A DNA stretch of 64,000 bases from Allomuricauda ruestringensis DSM 13258 (GTDB lineage: Bacteria; Bacteroidota; Bacteroidia; Flavobacteriales; Flavobacteriaceae). The stretch spans positions 2,968,501-3,032,500 of the forward strand of contig NC_015945.1 of NCBI RefSeq assembly GCF_000224085.1. The letters are read 5' to 3'. Of this stretch, positions 35,469 through 44,076 are shown piece after piece. The notes beneath the pieces are model-generated. The model did no database searches, was not told where the DNA came from, and worked only from the letters and a program-made list of their open reading frames with translations. Numbering within the stretch: position 1 is the first letter of the stretch; each line of letters opens with the position of its first letter. Position numbers and translations under genes: made by a program.

Positions 35469-35514
35469 ACAAAAGGCCTTGGGCTTAAAATAAAGATTAC
35501 AATTAACTTATAAA

Positions 35515-37122
35515 ATGAAGAAACTAAAATTTTACATATTGATTCTTGCTGTTGCCTTGGCGCAAGGAGCAATGTACGGACAGATTGAAAAGGCACCGAA
35601 ACGTACCGATGGAGAAGGGCCTTGGAGCCAACTGATCATCAGGGGAGCCACAATGATAAATGGTACACTGGCCCCACCACAGGGCCCCGTGGACATTGTG
35701 GTAGAAAACAACAAAATTGTAGATGTCAGAGTGGTTGGCTATCCTGGGGTTCCCATAGACCCCAAAAGACGTCCGGTACTAAAACCTGGAGGAAAGGAGC
35801 TAAATGCGGAGGGAATGTATATTATGCCAGGTTTTGTGGATACCCATGCCCATATTGGTGGAATGGCACAGGGCACCTCTGCGGAATATGTGTTTAAACT
35901 TTGGATGGGACATGGTATTACCACAATTGCCGACCCTGCTTCTGGCAACGGAATAGAGTGGACCTTGGAACATAAGAAGAAGAGTAAGAACAATGAGATT
36001 ACGGCTCCAAGAATCAAGGCGTATACCGCTTTTGGAAGTAAACTTAACGGCGAAATGGGCAGAGAGGACATAGCGACACCTGAGCAGGCCATTGATTGGG
36101 TTCGTGCGAATGCCAAAAAAGGAGCGGATGGCATTAAATTTTTTGGAGCCCCGCCAAAAGTGATGGAAGCTGCATTGGTGGAGAACAAGAAATTGGGGCT
36201 ACGTTCAAAAATGCACCACTCGCAAACCTATGTTGGGCAATGGAACGTCCTTCATAGCGCACGTGCCGGTTTAACTGCAATGGAGCACTGGTACGGACTT
36301 CCAGAGGCCTTGTTCGATGATAGGACCGTACAGGATTATTCCTTGGATTACAATTACCAAAACGAGCAAGATCGTTTTGGCGAAGCAGGCCAATTGTGGA
36401 CGCAGGCAGCAAAGCCTTACTCCGATAAATGGAATGCAGTAATGGAGGAATTATTGGATCTAGATTTTACATTGTCACCGACAATGGTAATTTATGAAGC
36501 AAACCGTGATTTGGCGAGGGCCAGAAGAGCTGAATGGCACGAGGAGTACACCTTGCCGAGTCTTTGGGAATTCTACTCCCCAAGCCGTCAATCCCATGGC
36601 TCTTACTGGCATTACTGGGGCACTGAAAGGGAAATTGACTGGAAAGCCAATTATAAACTTTGGATGACCTTCATCAACGAATATAAAAACCGTGGAGGTC
36701 GCGTTACTGTGGGAACCGATGCAGGATTCATTTATGAACTTTACGGATTTGCATATCCAAGGGAAATGGAATTGTTGCGCGAGGCAGGTTTTCATCCATT
36801 GGAAGTAATTAGGGCAGCAACGCTCAACGGTGCAGAGTCTTTAGGAATGGATGATGAAATCGGTACCATTGCCATAGGCAAATTGGCGGATTTCGTAATT
36901 ATGGAAGAAAACCCATTGGTGAACCTTAAATCACTATACGGAACTGGAGCCATCAAACTGATGGAAGACAACACCATAGAACGTGTTGGCGGGGTAAAAT
37001 ATACCATAAAAGATGGAATTATCTATGATGCCAAACAGTTGTTGAAAGATGTGAAAGAGATGGTGGATAAAGAAAAAGAAGCCAAGAACTACAAGATACT
37101 ACAACCAGGAATTAAGGGCTAA
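35515..37122 (+). CDS. Secreted amidohydrolase (Xaa-Pro dipeptidase-like)
   Basis: 535 residues, signal peptide ending AMYGQ. Amidohydrolase ligands in order: HAH in FVDTHAHIGG, Lys in ADGIKFFGAP, His in SKMHHSQTYVG, His in AMEHWYGLPE, Asp in VGTDAGFIYELYG. Homologous along its whole length to the minus-strand gene at 24877-26457, including the C-terminal YTIKDGIIYDAKQLLKDV tail. It begins 46 bp after the S10 peptidase and probably shares its transcript. A dipeptide or cyclic-peptide hydrolase role fits the context (inference). Confidence 0.87.
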   Translation: MKKLKFYILILAVALAQGAMYGQIEKAPKRTDGEGPWSQLIIRGATMINGTLAPPQGPVDIVVENNKIVDVRVVGYPGVPIDPKRRPVLKPGGKELNAEGMYIMPGFVDTHAHIGGMAQGTSAEYVFKLWMGHGITTIADPASGNGIEWTLEHKKKSKNNEITAPRIKAYTAFGSKLNGEMGREDIATPEQAIDWVRANAKKGADGIKFFGAPPKVMEAALVENKKLGLRSKMHHSQTYVGQWNVLHSARAGLTAMEHWYGLPEALFDDRTVQDYSLDYNYQNEQDRFGEAGQLWTQAAKPYSDKWNAVMEELLDLDFTLSPTMVIYEANRDLARARRAEWHEEYTLPSLWEFYSPSRQSHGSYWHYWGTEREIDWKANYKLWMTFINEYKNRGGRVTVGTDAGFIYELYGFAYPREMELLREAGFHPLEVIRAATLNGAESLGMDDEIGTIAIGKLADFVIMEENPLVNLKSLYGTGAIKLMEDNTIERVGGVKYTIKDGIIYDAKQLLKDVKEMVDKEKEAKNYKILQPGIKG

Positions 37123-37178
37123 ATAGATAGTTAGTGCAAAAGTTGTTTAAATAGTTATTTTACTAGTTTAGTATGCCC

Positions 37179-37227
37179 TTTTAGGAGAGTCGTGGTGACG
37201 GTATAGTTGCCACGATTCTTTCCTAAA
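37179..37227 (+). terminator. Terminator-like hairpin
   Basis: TTTAGGA..GTCGTGG and CCACGAT..TCCTAAA arms pair around a loop of about 14 nt, immediately after the amidohydrolase gene. It isolates the peptide operon from the proline dehydrogenase gene. Confidence 0.5.
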
Positions 37228-37368
37228 CTACAATGCTACTTTGCAAAAATTACTAGGATACCGAAGATACCCGACGATTAAATCCTATGTTTCGATTCTT
37301 TATTAGATTTTCCCAACTCGGCAGGGTTTAAGCTTTGTAGACCTGCACCAACACCAATAATTCTTATT

Positions 37369-38562
37369 ATGTCGGATATATTAGATTTCAATAATACGGA
37401 GACGGCCTTTGCGTCAAAGTCCAATATAGAACTTAAAAAGGCTAAAGTTTTGTTCGGAATGTTGGGTTATGACCAACTTACCAAGATAGCAAAGCCTTTA
37501 CTCAATTTTGCATTCCAAAGCAGACTGCCAGTTGAGGGAGTCTTGAAGAGAACTATTTTTTCACAATTTTGTGGTGGAGAAAACCTTTTGGAGTGTAAAA
37601 ATCAAATTGACAAACTATACCATAATGGAACGGTTATGTCCATCTTGGACTATTCCGTGGAAGGAGCAGAAAGTGAATTGAGTTTTGATTCAACCTTGGA
37701 TACTCTGCTTAAAATCTGTAAGTTTTCTGAGTTTCAAAAGCAAATACCCTTTGTGGTTTTCAAGCCTACGGGAATTGGTAGATTGGAAATCTTCCGCAAA
37801 GTCTCGGAAAACGTACCCCTAAATTTGTCCGAAGCGGAAGAGTGGACCAGAGTTAAGCAAAGATTTGAAGCCATATGCAAGGCCGTAGCAGAGACTGACA
37901 GCCTCAAAATAATGGTCGATGCAGAGGAATCTTGGAGCCATGCCGCAGTAGATGGTCTAACGGAAGAAATGATGCTCAAGTATAATAAAAAGCGAACTGT
38001 AGTTTTTGCCACCGTGCAACTCTACTTAAGTAAAAAGTACGAATATCTCCAACAATTAAAAGCATTTGGAGAAAAAAACGGTGTCAAAGTAGGGGTAAAA
38101 TTGGTACGGGGCGCTTACATGGAAAAAGAGAGGGATAGATCCTTGGCTTATGGATATGATTGTCCAGTATGTCAAGATAAATCGACGACCGATAAAAACT
38201 TTGACAGCGGGATGGATTATGTTCTGGAAAATTTAAATGTTTTTGATCTGTTCTTGGGAACCCATAACGAAATCAGCTGCAAACAATTGGTAGAAAAATT
38301 GCACAATAAAGAAATTGGCTCTACCGATCAGCGTGTTTGGTTCGGTCAGTTGTACGGAATGAGTGATAATATAAGTTTTAATATGGCCAAAGCCGATTAC
38401 AATGTAGTTAAATATGTGCCATTTGGACCGATAAAGGATGTAATGCCCTATTTGATTCGACGAGCAGAAGAAAATTCATCTGTTGGATCACAATCTTCAA
38501 GAGAAATGGAGTTGCTCAAAAAAGAATTACAGAGACGAAAGGAAATGGCTAAATTGAGGTAA
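37369..38562 (+). CDS. Proline dehydrogenase
   Basis: 397 residues, cytoplasmic FAD-dependent TIM barrel that oxidises proline to 1-pyrroline-5-carboxylate and passes electrons to quinone. Diagnostic stretches are VGVKLVRGAYMEKERDRSL (substrate carboxylate/FAD site), FLGTHNEISCKQLVEKL and FGQLYGMSDNISFNM, then YVPFGPIKDVMPYLIRRAEENSS with the RR pair that binds proline carboxylate. Length matches the monofunctional Bacteroidota enzyme. Convergent with the P5C dehydrogenase gene that completes the pathway to glutamate. Confidence 0.93.
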   Translation: MSDILDFNNTETAFASKSNIELKKAKVLFGMLGYDQLTKIAKPLLNFAFQSRLPVEGVLKRTIFSQFCGGENLLECKNQIDKLYHNGTVMSILDYSVEGAESELSFDSTLDTLLKICKFSEFQKQIPFVVFKPTGIGRLEIFRKVSENVPLNLSEAEEWTRVKQRFEAICKAVAETDSLKIMVDAEESWSHAAVDGLTEEMMLKYNKKRTVVFATVQLYLSKKYEYLQQLKAFGEKNGVKVGVKLVRGAYMEKERDRSLAYGYDCPVCQDKSTTDKNFDSGMDYVLENLNVFDLFLGTHNEISCKQLVEKLHNKEIGSTDQRVWFGQLYGMSDNISFNMAKADYNVVKYVPFGPIKDVMPYLIRRAEENSSVGSQSSREMELLKKELQRRKEMAKLR

Positions 38563-38648
38563 GGAATTCGTAATGAAGAACCCAAAGGTCGTAAAGGCAT
38601 TGCTTTTATGATCTTTTTTTGCACCATGATATAGGTAGCAACAAAAAA

Positions 38649-38670
38649 GCCGTCATTTTGTAATGACGGC
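38649..38670. terminator. Bidirectional terminator between convergent proline genes
   Basis: GCCGTCATT-TTGT-AATGACGGC is a perfect 9-bp stem with A/T-rich flanks, between the proline dehydrogenase and P5C dehydrogenase 3' ends. Confidence 0.75.
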
Positions 38671-38693
38671 CTTTAAAATAGGTGTTTTTTGTT

Positions 38694-40322
38694 TTATCCC
38701 AAAAATGGATATCTATAATCCTCGGGGGTAACAAAAGTTTCCTTGATCAATCTGGGGGAAACCCATCGTAGAAGGTTCTGCATAGATCCTGCCTTGTCGT
38801 TGGTCCCCGATGCCCTTGCACCGCCAAAAGGCTGTTGTCCCACAACGGCTCCGGTGGGCTTGTCGTTGATGTAGAAGTTCCCTGCGGAATTCTGCAAGGC
38901 CTTCGTGGCCTCGTCAATAGAGTAGCGGTCTCCGGACAGTACAGCTCCAGTGAGGCCATATTCCGATGTACCGTCCACTAACTTCAAAGCCTCGCTCCAA
39001 TCCTTATCCTCATAAACGTATACGGTAACCACTGGACCAAAGAGTTCGGTATACATGGTCTCGTACTGTGGGTTGGTGGTCAATATTACCGTGGGCTCTA
39101 TAAAATACCCTACGGATTTATCGTAATTACCTCCTGCGATGATTTCGGCATCGTCATCGGCTTTGGCTTGATCAATGTACTTGGCCAACTTGTCGAAAGA
39201 GCCCTCGTGGATCACGGCATTGATAAAATTGCCCATGTCCTCTGGGGAGCCCGGCTTGTTGAAGGATGCGATGTCCTTTTTTACCAACTCCAAAATCTCA
39301 TTGGCAGTGGATTTGGGCAGATACACCCGTGAAGCGGCACTACATTTTTGCCCTTGGAACTCAAAGGCGCCCCTGCTGATGGCCGTGGCCACCTGTTGGG
39401 GCTTGGCCGTTGGGTGGGCGAGGATAAAATCTTTTCCGCCAGTCTCACCTACAATTCTTGGGTATGTTTTATACTTGTGGATGTTGTTCCCGATCTGTTT
39501 CCACAGATTTTTGAATACATCGGTAGATCCCGTAAAGTGGATCCCCGTAAAGTCCGGGCTGTCCAACACCGTGTCGGAGATCATGACCGGATCTCCGTAA
39601 ACTACATTGATTACCCCATCGGGCAGTCCAGCTTCCTTGAGCACATCAACAATCACTTTTGCGGAATAAATTTGGCTGTCACTCGGTTTCCATACCACCA
39701 CGTTGCCCATCATAGCGGCACTGGTGGGAAGATTCCCTGCAATTGCCGTGAAGTTGAACGGGGTTATGGCGTATACAAATCCTTCCAAGGGACGGTATTC
39801 CACGCGATTCCATACTCCTTCGGAAGATTCCGGTTGTTCGCTGTATATCTGGGACATATATTCTACGTTGAAGCGAAGGAAGTCCACGATCTCGCAGGCA
39901 GAATCAATCTCGGCCTGATAAATATTTTTGGACTGGGCCAACATGGTGGCAGCGTTCATTTTTTGACGGTAAGGTCCAGCAATCAGTTCGGCGGCCTTTA
40001 AAAAAATGGCACAGCGTTGTTCCCAGGTCAAATTGGCCCAAGCATTCCTAGCCTCCAAACAATTGGCGATGGCCTTTTCCACGTGTGTTTTATCGGCAAG
40101 GTGATATTGTCCAATTACGTGCTTGTGGTCGTGGGGAGGGGACAGGGGCTTGGTGTTGCCCGTTTTTATTTCCTCGCTTCCAATGTAGAGCGGAATGTCC
40201 ACTTTTTCGTTGTAAAACGCTTTGTACTGCTTTAATACCTCTTCTCGTTCTGGAGAACCCGGAACGTAAGTTTTGACCGGCTCATTGCTGGCGGTCGGAA
40301 CTTGAAAAAATCCTTTTCCCAT
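38694..40322 (-). CDS. pruA: L-glutamate gamma-semialdehyde (P5C) dehydrogenase
   Basis: 542 residues, NAD-dependent aldehyde dehydrogenase converting P5C/glutamate semialdehyde to glutamate. Features: EGFVYAITPFNFTAIAGNLPTSAAMMGN, nucleotide loop FTGSTDVF, Glu in RIVGETGGKDF, catalytic Cys in EFQGQKCSAASRVYLP, and the C-terminal PTGAVVGQQPFGGARASGTNDKAG typical of the PruA family. Together with the proline dehydrogenase it allows proline to be used as a carbon and nitrogen source. Confidence 0.94.
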   Translation of the reverse strand: MGKGFFQVPTASNEPVKTYVPGSPEREEVLKQYKAFYNEKVDIPLYIGSEEIKTGNTKPLSPPHDHKHVIGQYHLADKTHVEKAIANCLEARNAWANLTWEQRCAIFLKAAELIAGPYRQKMNAATMLAQSKNIYQAEIDSACEIVDFLRFNVEYMSQIYSEQPESSEGVWNRVEYRPLEGFVYAITPFNFTAIAGNLPTSAAMMGNVVVWKPSDSQIYSAKVIVDVLKEAGLPDGVINVVYGDPVMISDTVLDSPDFTGIHFTGSTDVFKNLWKQIGNNIHKYKTYPRIVGETGGKDFILAHPTAKPQQVATAISRGAFEFQGQKCSAASRVYLPKSTANEILELVKKDIASFNKPGSPEDMGNFINAVIHEGSFDKLAKYIDQAKADDDAEIIAGGNYDKSVGYFIEPTVILTTNPQYETMYTELFGPVVTVYVYEDKDWSEALKLVDGTSEYGLTGAVLSGDRYSIDEATKALQNSAGNFYINDKPTGAVVGQQPFGGARASGTNDKAGSMQNLLRWVSPRLIKETFVTPEDYRYPFLG

Positions 40323-40431
40323 GTTTAATTTAAATTAGTTTTTAATATTTATTTACAGTTGAAACAAAGTTACTAAAAGGGATATCCATTTTAAACTTTG
40401 TAGAGACACAATTCAAGGAGGAAAACGCTAA

Positions 40432-40790
40432 TTGTTGAGTAAAATCGGGTATGCAATAAATAAATATGTTTTTGATTCAGATGTTTATTTAGCAATTGTT
40501 CAACAGGAAGTTATAGGAGCACTTTGTCTTTTGAGTGATAATGAAGGTAATCTTGAAATTAAGAACATTGCGATTGTACCACATTGGCAAAATCGTGGAA
40601 TAGGTTCTTGTCTTTTGTCTAAAATTGAAGAGACCGCCAAGAAAGAGGAATTTAAAGTCCTCACAGTAGGAACAGCCGATACAGGAAAGAGACAAATTTC
40701 CTTTTATAAAAAAATGGATGCGCCCAATATGCCATCAAAAGAAACTTCTTTTTAAAAAATTATAATCAACCAATTTATGAGAATGGTATT
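40432..40790 (+). pseudogene. GNAT acetyltransferase, frameshifted and probably 5'-truncated
   Basis: Starting from TTG 40432, the frame gives LEIKNIAIVPHWQNRGIGSCLLSKIEE, a normal acetyl-CoA loop, and runs to FYKKM. It then loses frame near 40713: the shifted frame continues GCAQYAIKRNFFLKNYNQPIYENGIM, the usual C-terminus of this GNAT group. One lost G after ATG in AAAAAAATGGATG explains it. A stop codon directly precedes TTG 40432, and about 30 N-terminal residues of a normal domain are missing. Likely a dead gene beside the nitrate island. Confidence 0.7.
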
Positions 40791-40835
40791 ATGGCACTGT
40801 TCGTCGCTCAAAAATGCTTGTTTATTTTTTTTTGG

Positions 40836-41213
40836 TTAACATGTGTTGGTGCCACTTTTAGGGTTTGGGTAGTTGTCCGATTGATCTTCAACGGTTTCAT
40901 CCAAGCATACAAAATCTTTTTCCAGCAATAGGGAAAGTCGTTCACCATGGGGTAAATCCATGGTTGTGCCAAAACCAACATTGTCAGAGGTCGCCCATGT
41001 CAATCGTTCTTCCTCGGATAAGTACATGGTTATGGTTTTTTCTTTGAATGAGGCTTCCAGTACATCAACACCCTTTTTTGCCATTAACTTATAAGTGAAC
41101 AATGCATTTCCAAAAGTTGTTGTTTCCTTGATGGAACCTGTTTCGCAAAAAGTTTCAACTTCAGTCTTGGTCAGTCGGTATCGTATGGAATTTCCTTTTA
41201 TCCTAATTTTCAT
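40836..41213 (-). CDS. Small conserved protein, DUF7009-like
   Basis: 125 residues, cytoplasmic, starting MKIRIKGNSIRYRLTKTEVE. The pattern of short strands, the motif TITMYLSEEERLTWATSDNVGF and the ending LLLEKDFVCLDE recall the DUF7009 proteins I associate with Bacteroidota. No function is known. Its start overlaps the 3' end of the sensor kinase gene by 11 bp, so it is the last gene of the nirB-nirD-DUF4202-kinase operon and translationally coupled to the kinase. A role in nitrate regulation or cofactor handling is inference. Confidence 0.65.
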   Translation of the reverse strand: MKIRIKGNSIRYRLTKTEVETFCETGSIKETTTFGNALFTYKLMAKKGVDVLEASFKEKTITMYLSEEERLTWATSDNVGFGTTMDLPHGERLSLLLEKDFVCLDETVEDQSDNYPNPKSGTNTC

Positions 41214-43068
41214 AATCTTTTTCTTTTTTATTGCTAGTCTGCCTATTTATCTTATAATTGATGGTCACTCGTGTACCTTCGCCTGGACTAGAGCTGATGA
41301 ACAATCTGCCATTTATATAACTGATGCGTTCTTTCATGAAAAAGAGCCCCATTCCACCATCACTATTGTTTTTTGGTGGACTGTCCAAATTGGAAGGGTC
41401 AAAACCTTGCCCATCATCATCAATAACAACACTTAACAGCTTATCTGAATGATCAATGGTTACTAATATATAGCTGGCATCGGCATATTTTATGGCATTG
41501 TTCACCGCCTCTTGCGTTACCCTGTAGATATTGGTTTCCGCCAAGGAATCAAAACGGATGTTTTCCTCTGCCTTGTTCTCGAACAAAATGTTCTTTCCAG
41601 TTAATTTACTCAATTCCGATGTCATTTTTTGCAAGGCTGGGAAAATACCGTGGTCGCCCAGTTCTGGTGGGGTTAGATTAAAGGTGGCGGTACGTACCCC
41701 TTTGATCAAATCCGAAGTCAGTGCCTTTAAATACGCTATCTTTTCCTTGGTTCGTTCTTTTTGATCGATATTGATGGATTCAATATTGAATCGCAATGCC
41801 GTGAGCATTTGTCCTATACCATCATGTATGTCCTTGGCGATGCGTTTCCGCTCTTCTTCTTGTCCTTCAACAATAAGACTGGCCTGTAACTGTTTTTGAT
41901 ACATACGGTCCTCATAGTTTTGAAGCGTCAGCTGTTCCACTTTTTCCTGATTTTTTTTACGTTCTGTGATGTCGGAACACAGTAGCAGTACACTTTGTTT
42001 TAAGCTAGTTTGGTGCATGGGAATTATGGATATGTCCAGCCATAATTTGTTTCCTGTTTGGGTTTTGATTTCAATTTCCTCGCTTCTGATGCTTTTGCGT
42101 GGCTTGGTCAATATCTCATTTAGGTATTGTTGTTGTCCTTCGTCGGTGGTCAGAATTTGCGATAAAGGCACGTTCGACGGAATGTCGGACACTTCCAAAA
42201 GTGAGCGGAACTTTTTGCTGATGAAAACTACAGTGCCATCGGTACGAGCGCTGGCAAAAAGAGCGGCATTGTCGATTACAAAATTAAGCTCCTTTAATTC
42301 TTGAAGCGATTTTTCCTTTTCCTGGTATATGATTTTGATGGCCTTTGCATCTTGTTCCGCTTTTAGCTGACTTTTGACCAGGTTTTGTATGGTTTCCCTT
42401 ATCTGCACCGATAGCGGTTTGAAGATGAACAACACTTCCAACACCAAAATCAAAAGTGAAAATACCAATAACAGATATTCCTTTACTTTTAACCTTTTCA
42501 ACCGGTCCTTGCTAATATCATCGTAGGCGTTTACGATAATATCCATTTTTTCCAAAAAAGGACCTTCATTGGACAATAGTATGTTGAGCTCAGGATTATA
42601 TGGAACGGAATCCCCTTGATCTAGTATGGATTCAACGGCTTGGACCATGGCTTTATGATGGAGTGAGAGCTCTTTGAAGTGTTCAAGAATCAAGCTGTTG
42701 TTCTCTTTGGGGAGTCCAATACTATCATTCCCATTCTGAAGACCTTGATGAGATGTTTTCCAAACGTTCAAGGTATTGTCCAGTTTTTTCAAGAGTTCTT
42801 GTTTTTCATTTTCTTTTAGGTCACCTTGCGTTAACAAGAGCGCTTCCTTGACCAATTTTTGACTGTAGGCACGTTGCCTGCCCGCTACATTGATGACACG
42901 CGAATCATCAAGTTGTGAGTTGAGGTGTCGTTGTATAAGAATCTGGGCTACAATAATCGTGAATGCAATGGCGGAAAGCGCCAACAAATACCACTTGCGT
43001 ATTCTCAAAAAAGTCGAGACATCCAAGGTCTGTTGCTGATTCTTTTTTATATCATCAAGTTTAGCCAT
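41203..43068 (-). CDS. NarX-like sensor histidine kinase
   Basis: 621 residues. Membrane helix at about 28-48, periplasmic helical domain beginning RVINVAGRQRAYSQKLVKEAL (PilJ/NarX-type P-box for nitrate or nitrite), second helix at about 200-220, PAS domain (about 260-375, FVIDNAALFASARTDGTVVFISKKF), then HisKA_3 with the phospho-His in RKRIAKDIHDGIGQML (about residue 414) and a HATPase domain ending GGMGLFFMKERISYINGRL. The HisKA_3 type pairs with NarL/LuxR response regulators; the one at 50546-51229 is the clear partner. Encoded in the nirBD operon. Confidence 0.9.
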   Translation of the reverse strand: MAKLDDIKKNQQQTLDVSTFLRIRKWYLLALSAIAFTIIVAQILIQRHLNSQLDDSRVINVAGRQRAYSQKLVKEALLLTQGDLKENEKQELLKKLDNTLNVWKTSHQGLQNGNDSIGLPKENNSLILEHFKELSLHHKAMVQAVESILDQGDSVPYNPELNILLSNEGPFLEKMDIIVNAYDDISKDRLKRLKVKEYLLLVFSLLILVLEVLFIFKPLSVQIRETIQNLVKSQLKAEQDAKAIKIIYQEKEKSLQELKELNFVIDNAALFASARTDGTVVFISKKFRSLLEVSDIPSNVPLSQILTTDEGQQQYLNEILTKPRKSIRSEEIEIKTQTGNKLWLDISIIPMHQTSLKQSVLLLCSDITERKKNQEKVEQLTLQNYEDRMYQKQLQASLIVEGQEEERKRIAKDIHDGIGQMLTALRFNIESINIDQKERTKEKIAYLKALTSDLIKGVRTATFNLTPPELGDHGIFPALQKMTSELSKLTGKNILFENKAEENIRFDSLAETNIYRVTQEAVNNAIKYADASYILVTIDHSDKLLSVVIDDDGQGFDPSNLDSPPKNNSDGGMGLFFMKERISYINGRLFISSSPGEGTRVTINYKINRQTSNKKEKDYEN

Positions 43069-43077
43069 CGTTTGGAA

Positions 43078-43668
43078 TTAGTTGGACAGCGCTCTTGTGA
43101 CCAGTTCTAGACCTCTTTGGGAGTAAGGGAGCGACAAGGCTGCTTGATGCCCTTTCGGGGACATCTTTTTCCAGGTTTTTTGTATTATGGGAATCATCTT
43201 TACGTCGTCATGCTTTTCTAAAAAAGAATCATAGTAGTACTTTAAAAAAACCAAACAGATCACGTCTTCCAGAGTTTGGGTCTCCTTATCCTTTTTTAGT
43301 TGTTTTTTGAGCAATAAAAAAACGACCCTGTCAATGATTTCATCATCGTACCCCACGGTCTTCAATATGGAACTTGCCTTTTGGGCATGAAATTTTTTAA
43401 GTTTCTGCCTCCATTTTAAATAGCCCACTCGATTCATTTCATAGGATTCCCTGGGTATTTCCCAACGACAAATATGTTGGCAGCGTACCGTTAGCTGTAA
43501 AGCTTCTGAAGCTTTTGGCTCGAATGTGTTCAGGATGTCCGTCATACGCTGCGCGTACAAAAGTTCTTTGGGATGTTCCTTTTCCCCAAAAAACTCCTTG
43601 TTGGGGTCTTCCGCATTTGCTTCGTCGAACCGTCTGAAAGCTTCCACCATTTTTTTGGACGTGCCCAT
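43078..43668 (-). CDS. DUF4202 family protein
   Basis: 196 residues, cytoplasmic and helical. LTVRCQHICRWEIPRESYEMNRVGYLKWRQKLKKFHA is the characteristic DUF4202 block, with His and acidic residues arranged like an HD-type metal site, and DRVVFLLLKKQLKKDKETQTLEDVICLVFLKYYYD follows. The family is regularly linked to nitrite/nitrate assimilation genes but its biochemistry is unknown to me. Ten bp upstream of the kinase gene and 20 bp downstream of nirD, so part of the nirBD operon. Confidence 0.85.
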   Translation of the reverse strand: MGTSKKMVEAFRRFDEANAEDPNKEFFGEKEHPKELLYAQRMTDILNTFEPKASEALQLTVRCQHICRWEIPRESYEMNRVGYLKWRQKLKKFHAQKASSILKTVGYDDEIIDRVVFLLLKKQLKKDKETQTLEDVICLVFLKYYYDSFLEKHDDVKMIPIIQKTWKKMSPKGHQAALSLPYSQRGLELVTRALSN

Positions 43669-43688
43669 GGAATTTGATTTTCTTAAAT

Positions 43689-44066
43689 CTATTCAGAAAA
43701 ACCAATATACACAACGCCATCTTCCAATTTTACGGGAAATGTGGCGATAGCGGGCAAATCTCCGTTCAGATTTTCACCAGTTTCAAGGGAAAACGTTTTT
43801 TTGTGCATGGGGCAGGCGACTTTTGCAATGCCTTCGGCATCACCGATCATACCCCTGGATAACACCATTTCCATTTTGTGCGGACAAAGGTTTTGACAGG
43901 CGTACCATTGTTGTTTGCGTTTGTAGTTGAAAATGGCAATCTGTCGGTTTTTATATTTGACACAGGCCCCGCCATTTTCTGGAATGTCCTTTTCCAGACA
44001 TGCCTTGAACCAAATCTTGACTTGATCTATTGCAACCGGGTTGTAATTTTGTAGTAAAGTATCCAT
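43689..44066 (-). CDS. nirD: Nitrite reductase small subunit
   Basis: 125 residues with a Rieske-like fold of the NirD family. Both cluster boxes are intact: CPH in ACQNLCPHKMEM and CPMH in ACPMHKKTFSLETGENL. It associates with NirB for cytoplasmic reduction of nitrite to ammonium with NAD(P)H. Ten bp downstream of nirB. Confidence 0.92.
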   Translation of the reverse strand: MDTLLQNYNPVAIDQVKIWFKACLEKDIPENGGACVKYKNRQIAIFNYKRKQQWYACQNLCPHKMEMVLSRGMIGDAEGIAKVACPMHKKTFSLETGENLNGDLPAIATFPVKLEDGVVYIGFSE

Positions 44067-44076
44067 AACTTATAGT

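Noticed and set aside
40416..40425. AAGGAGG resembling a strong Shine-Dalgarno sequence before TTG 40432
   Set aside because: Bacteroidota rarely use such sites, and here the bases can be explained as coding Lys-Glu-Glu of the degraded GNAT N-terminus.
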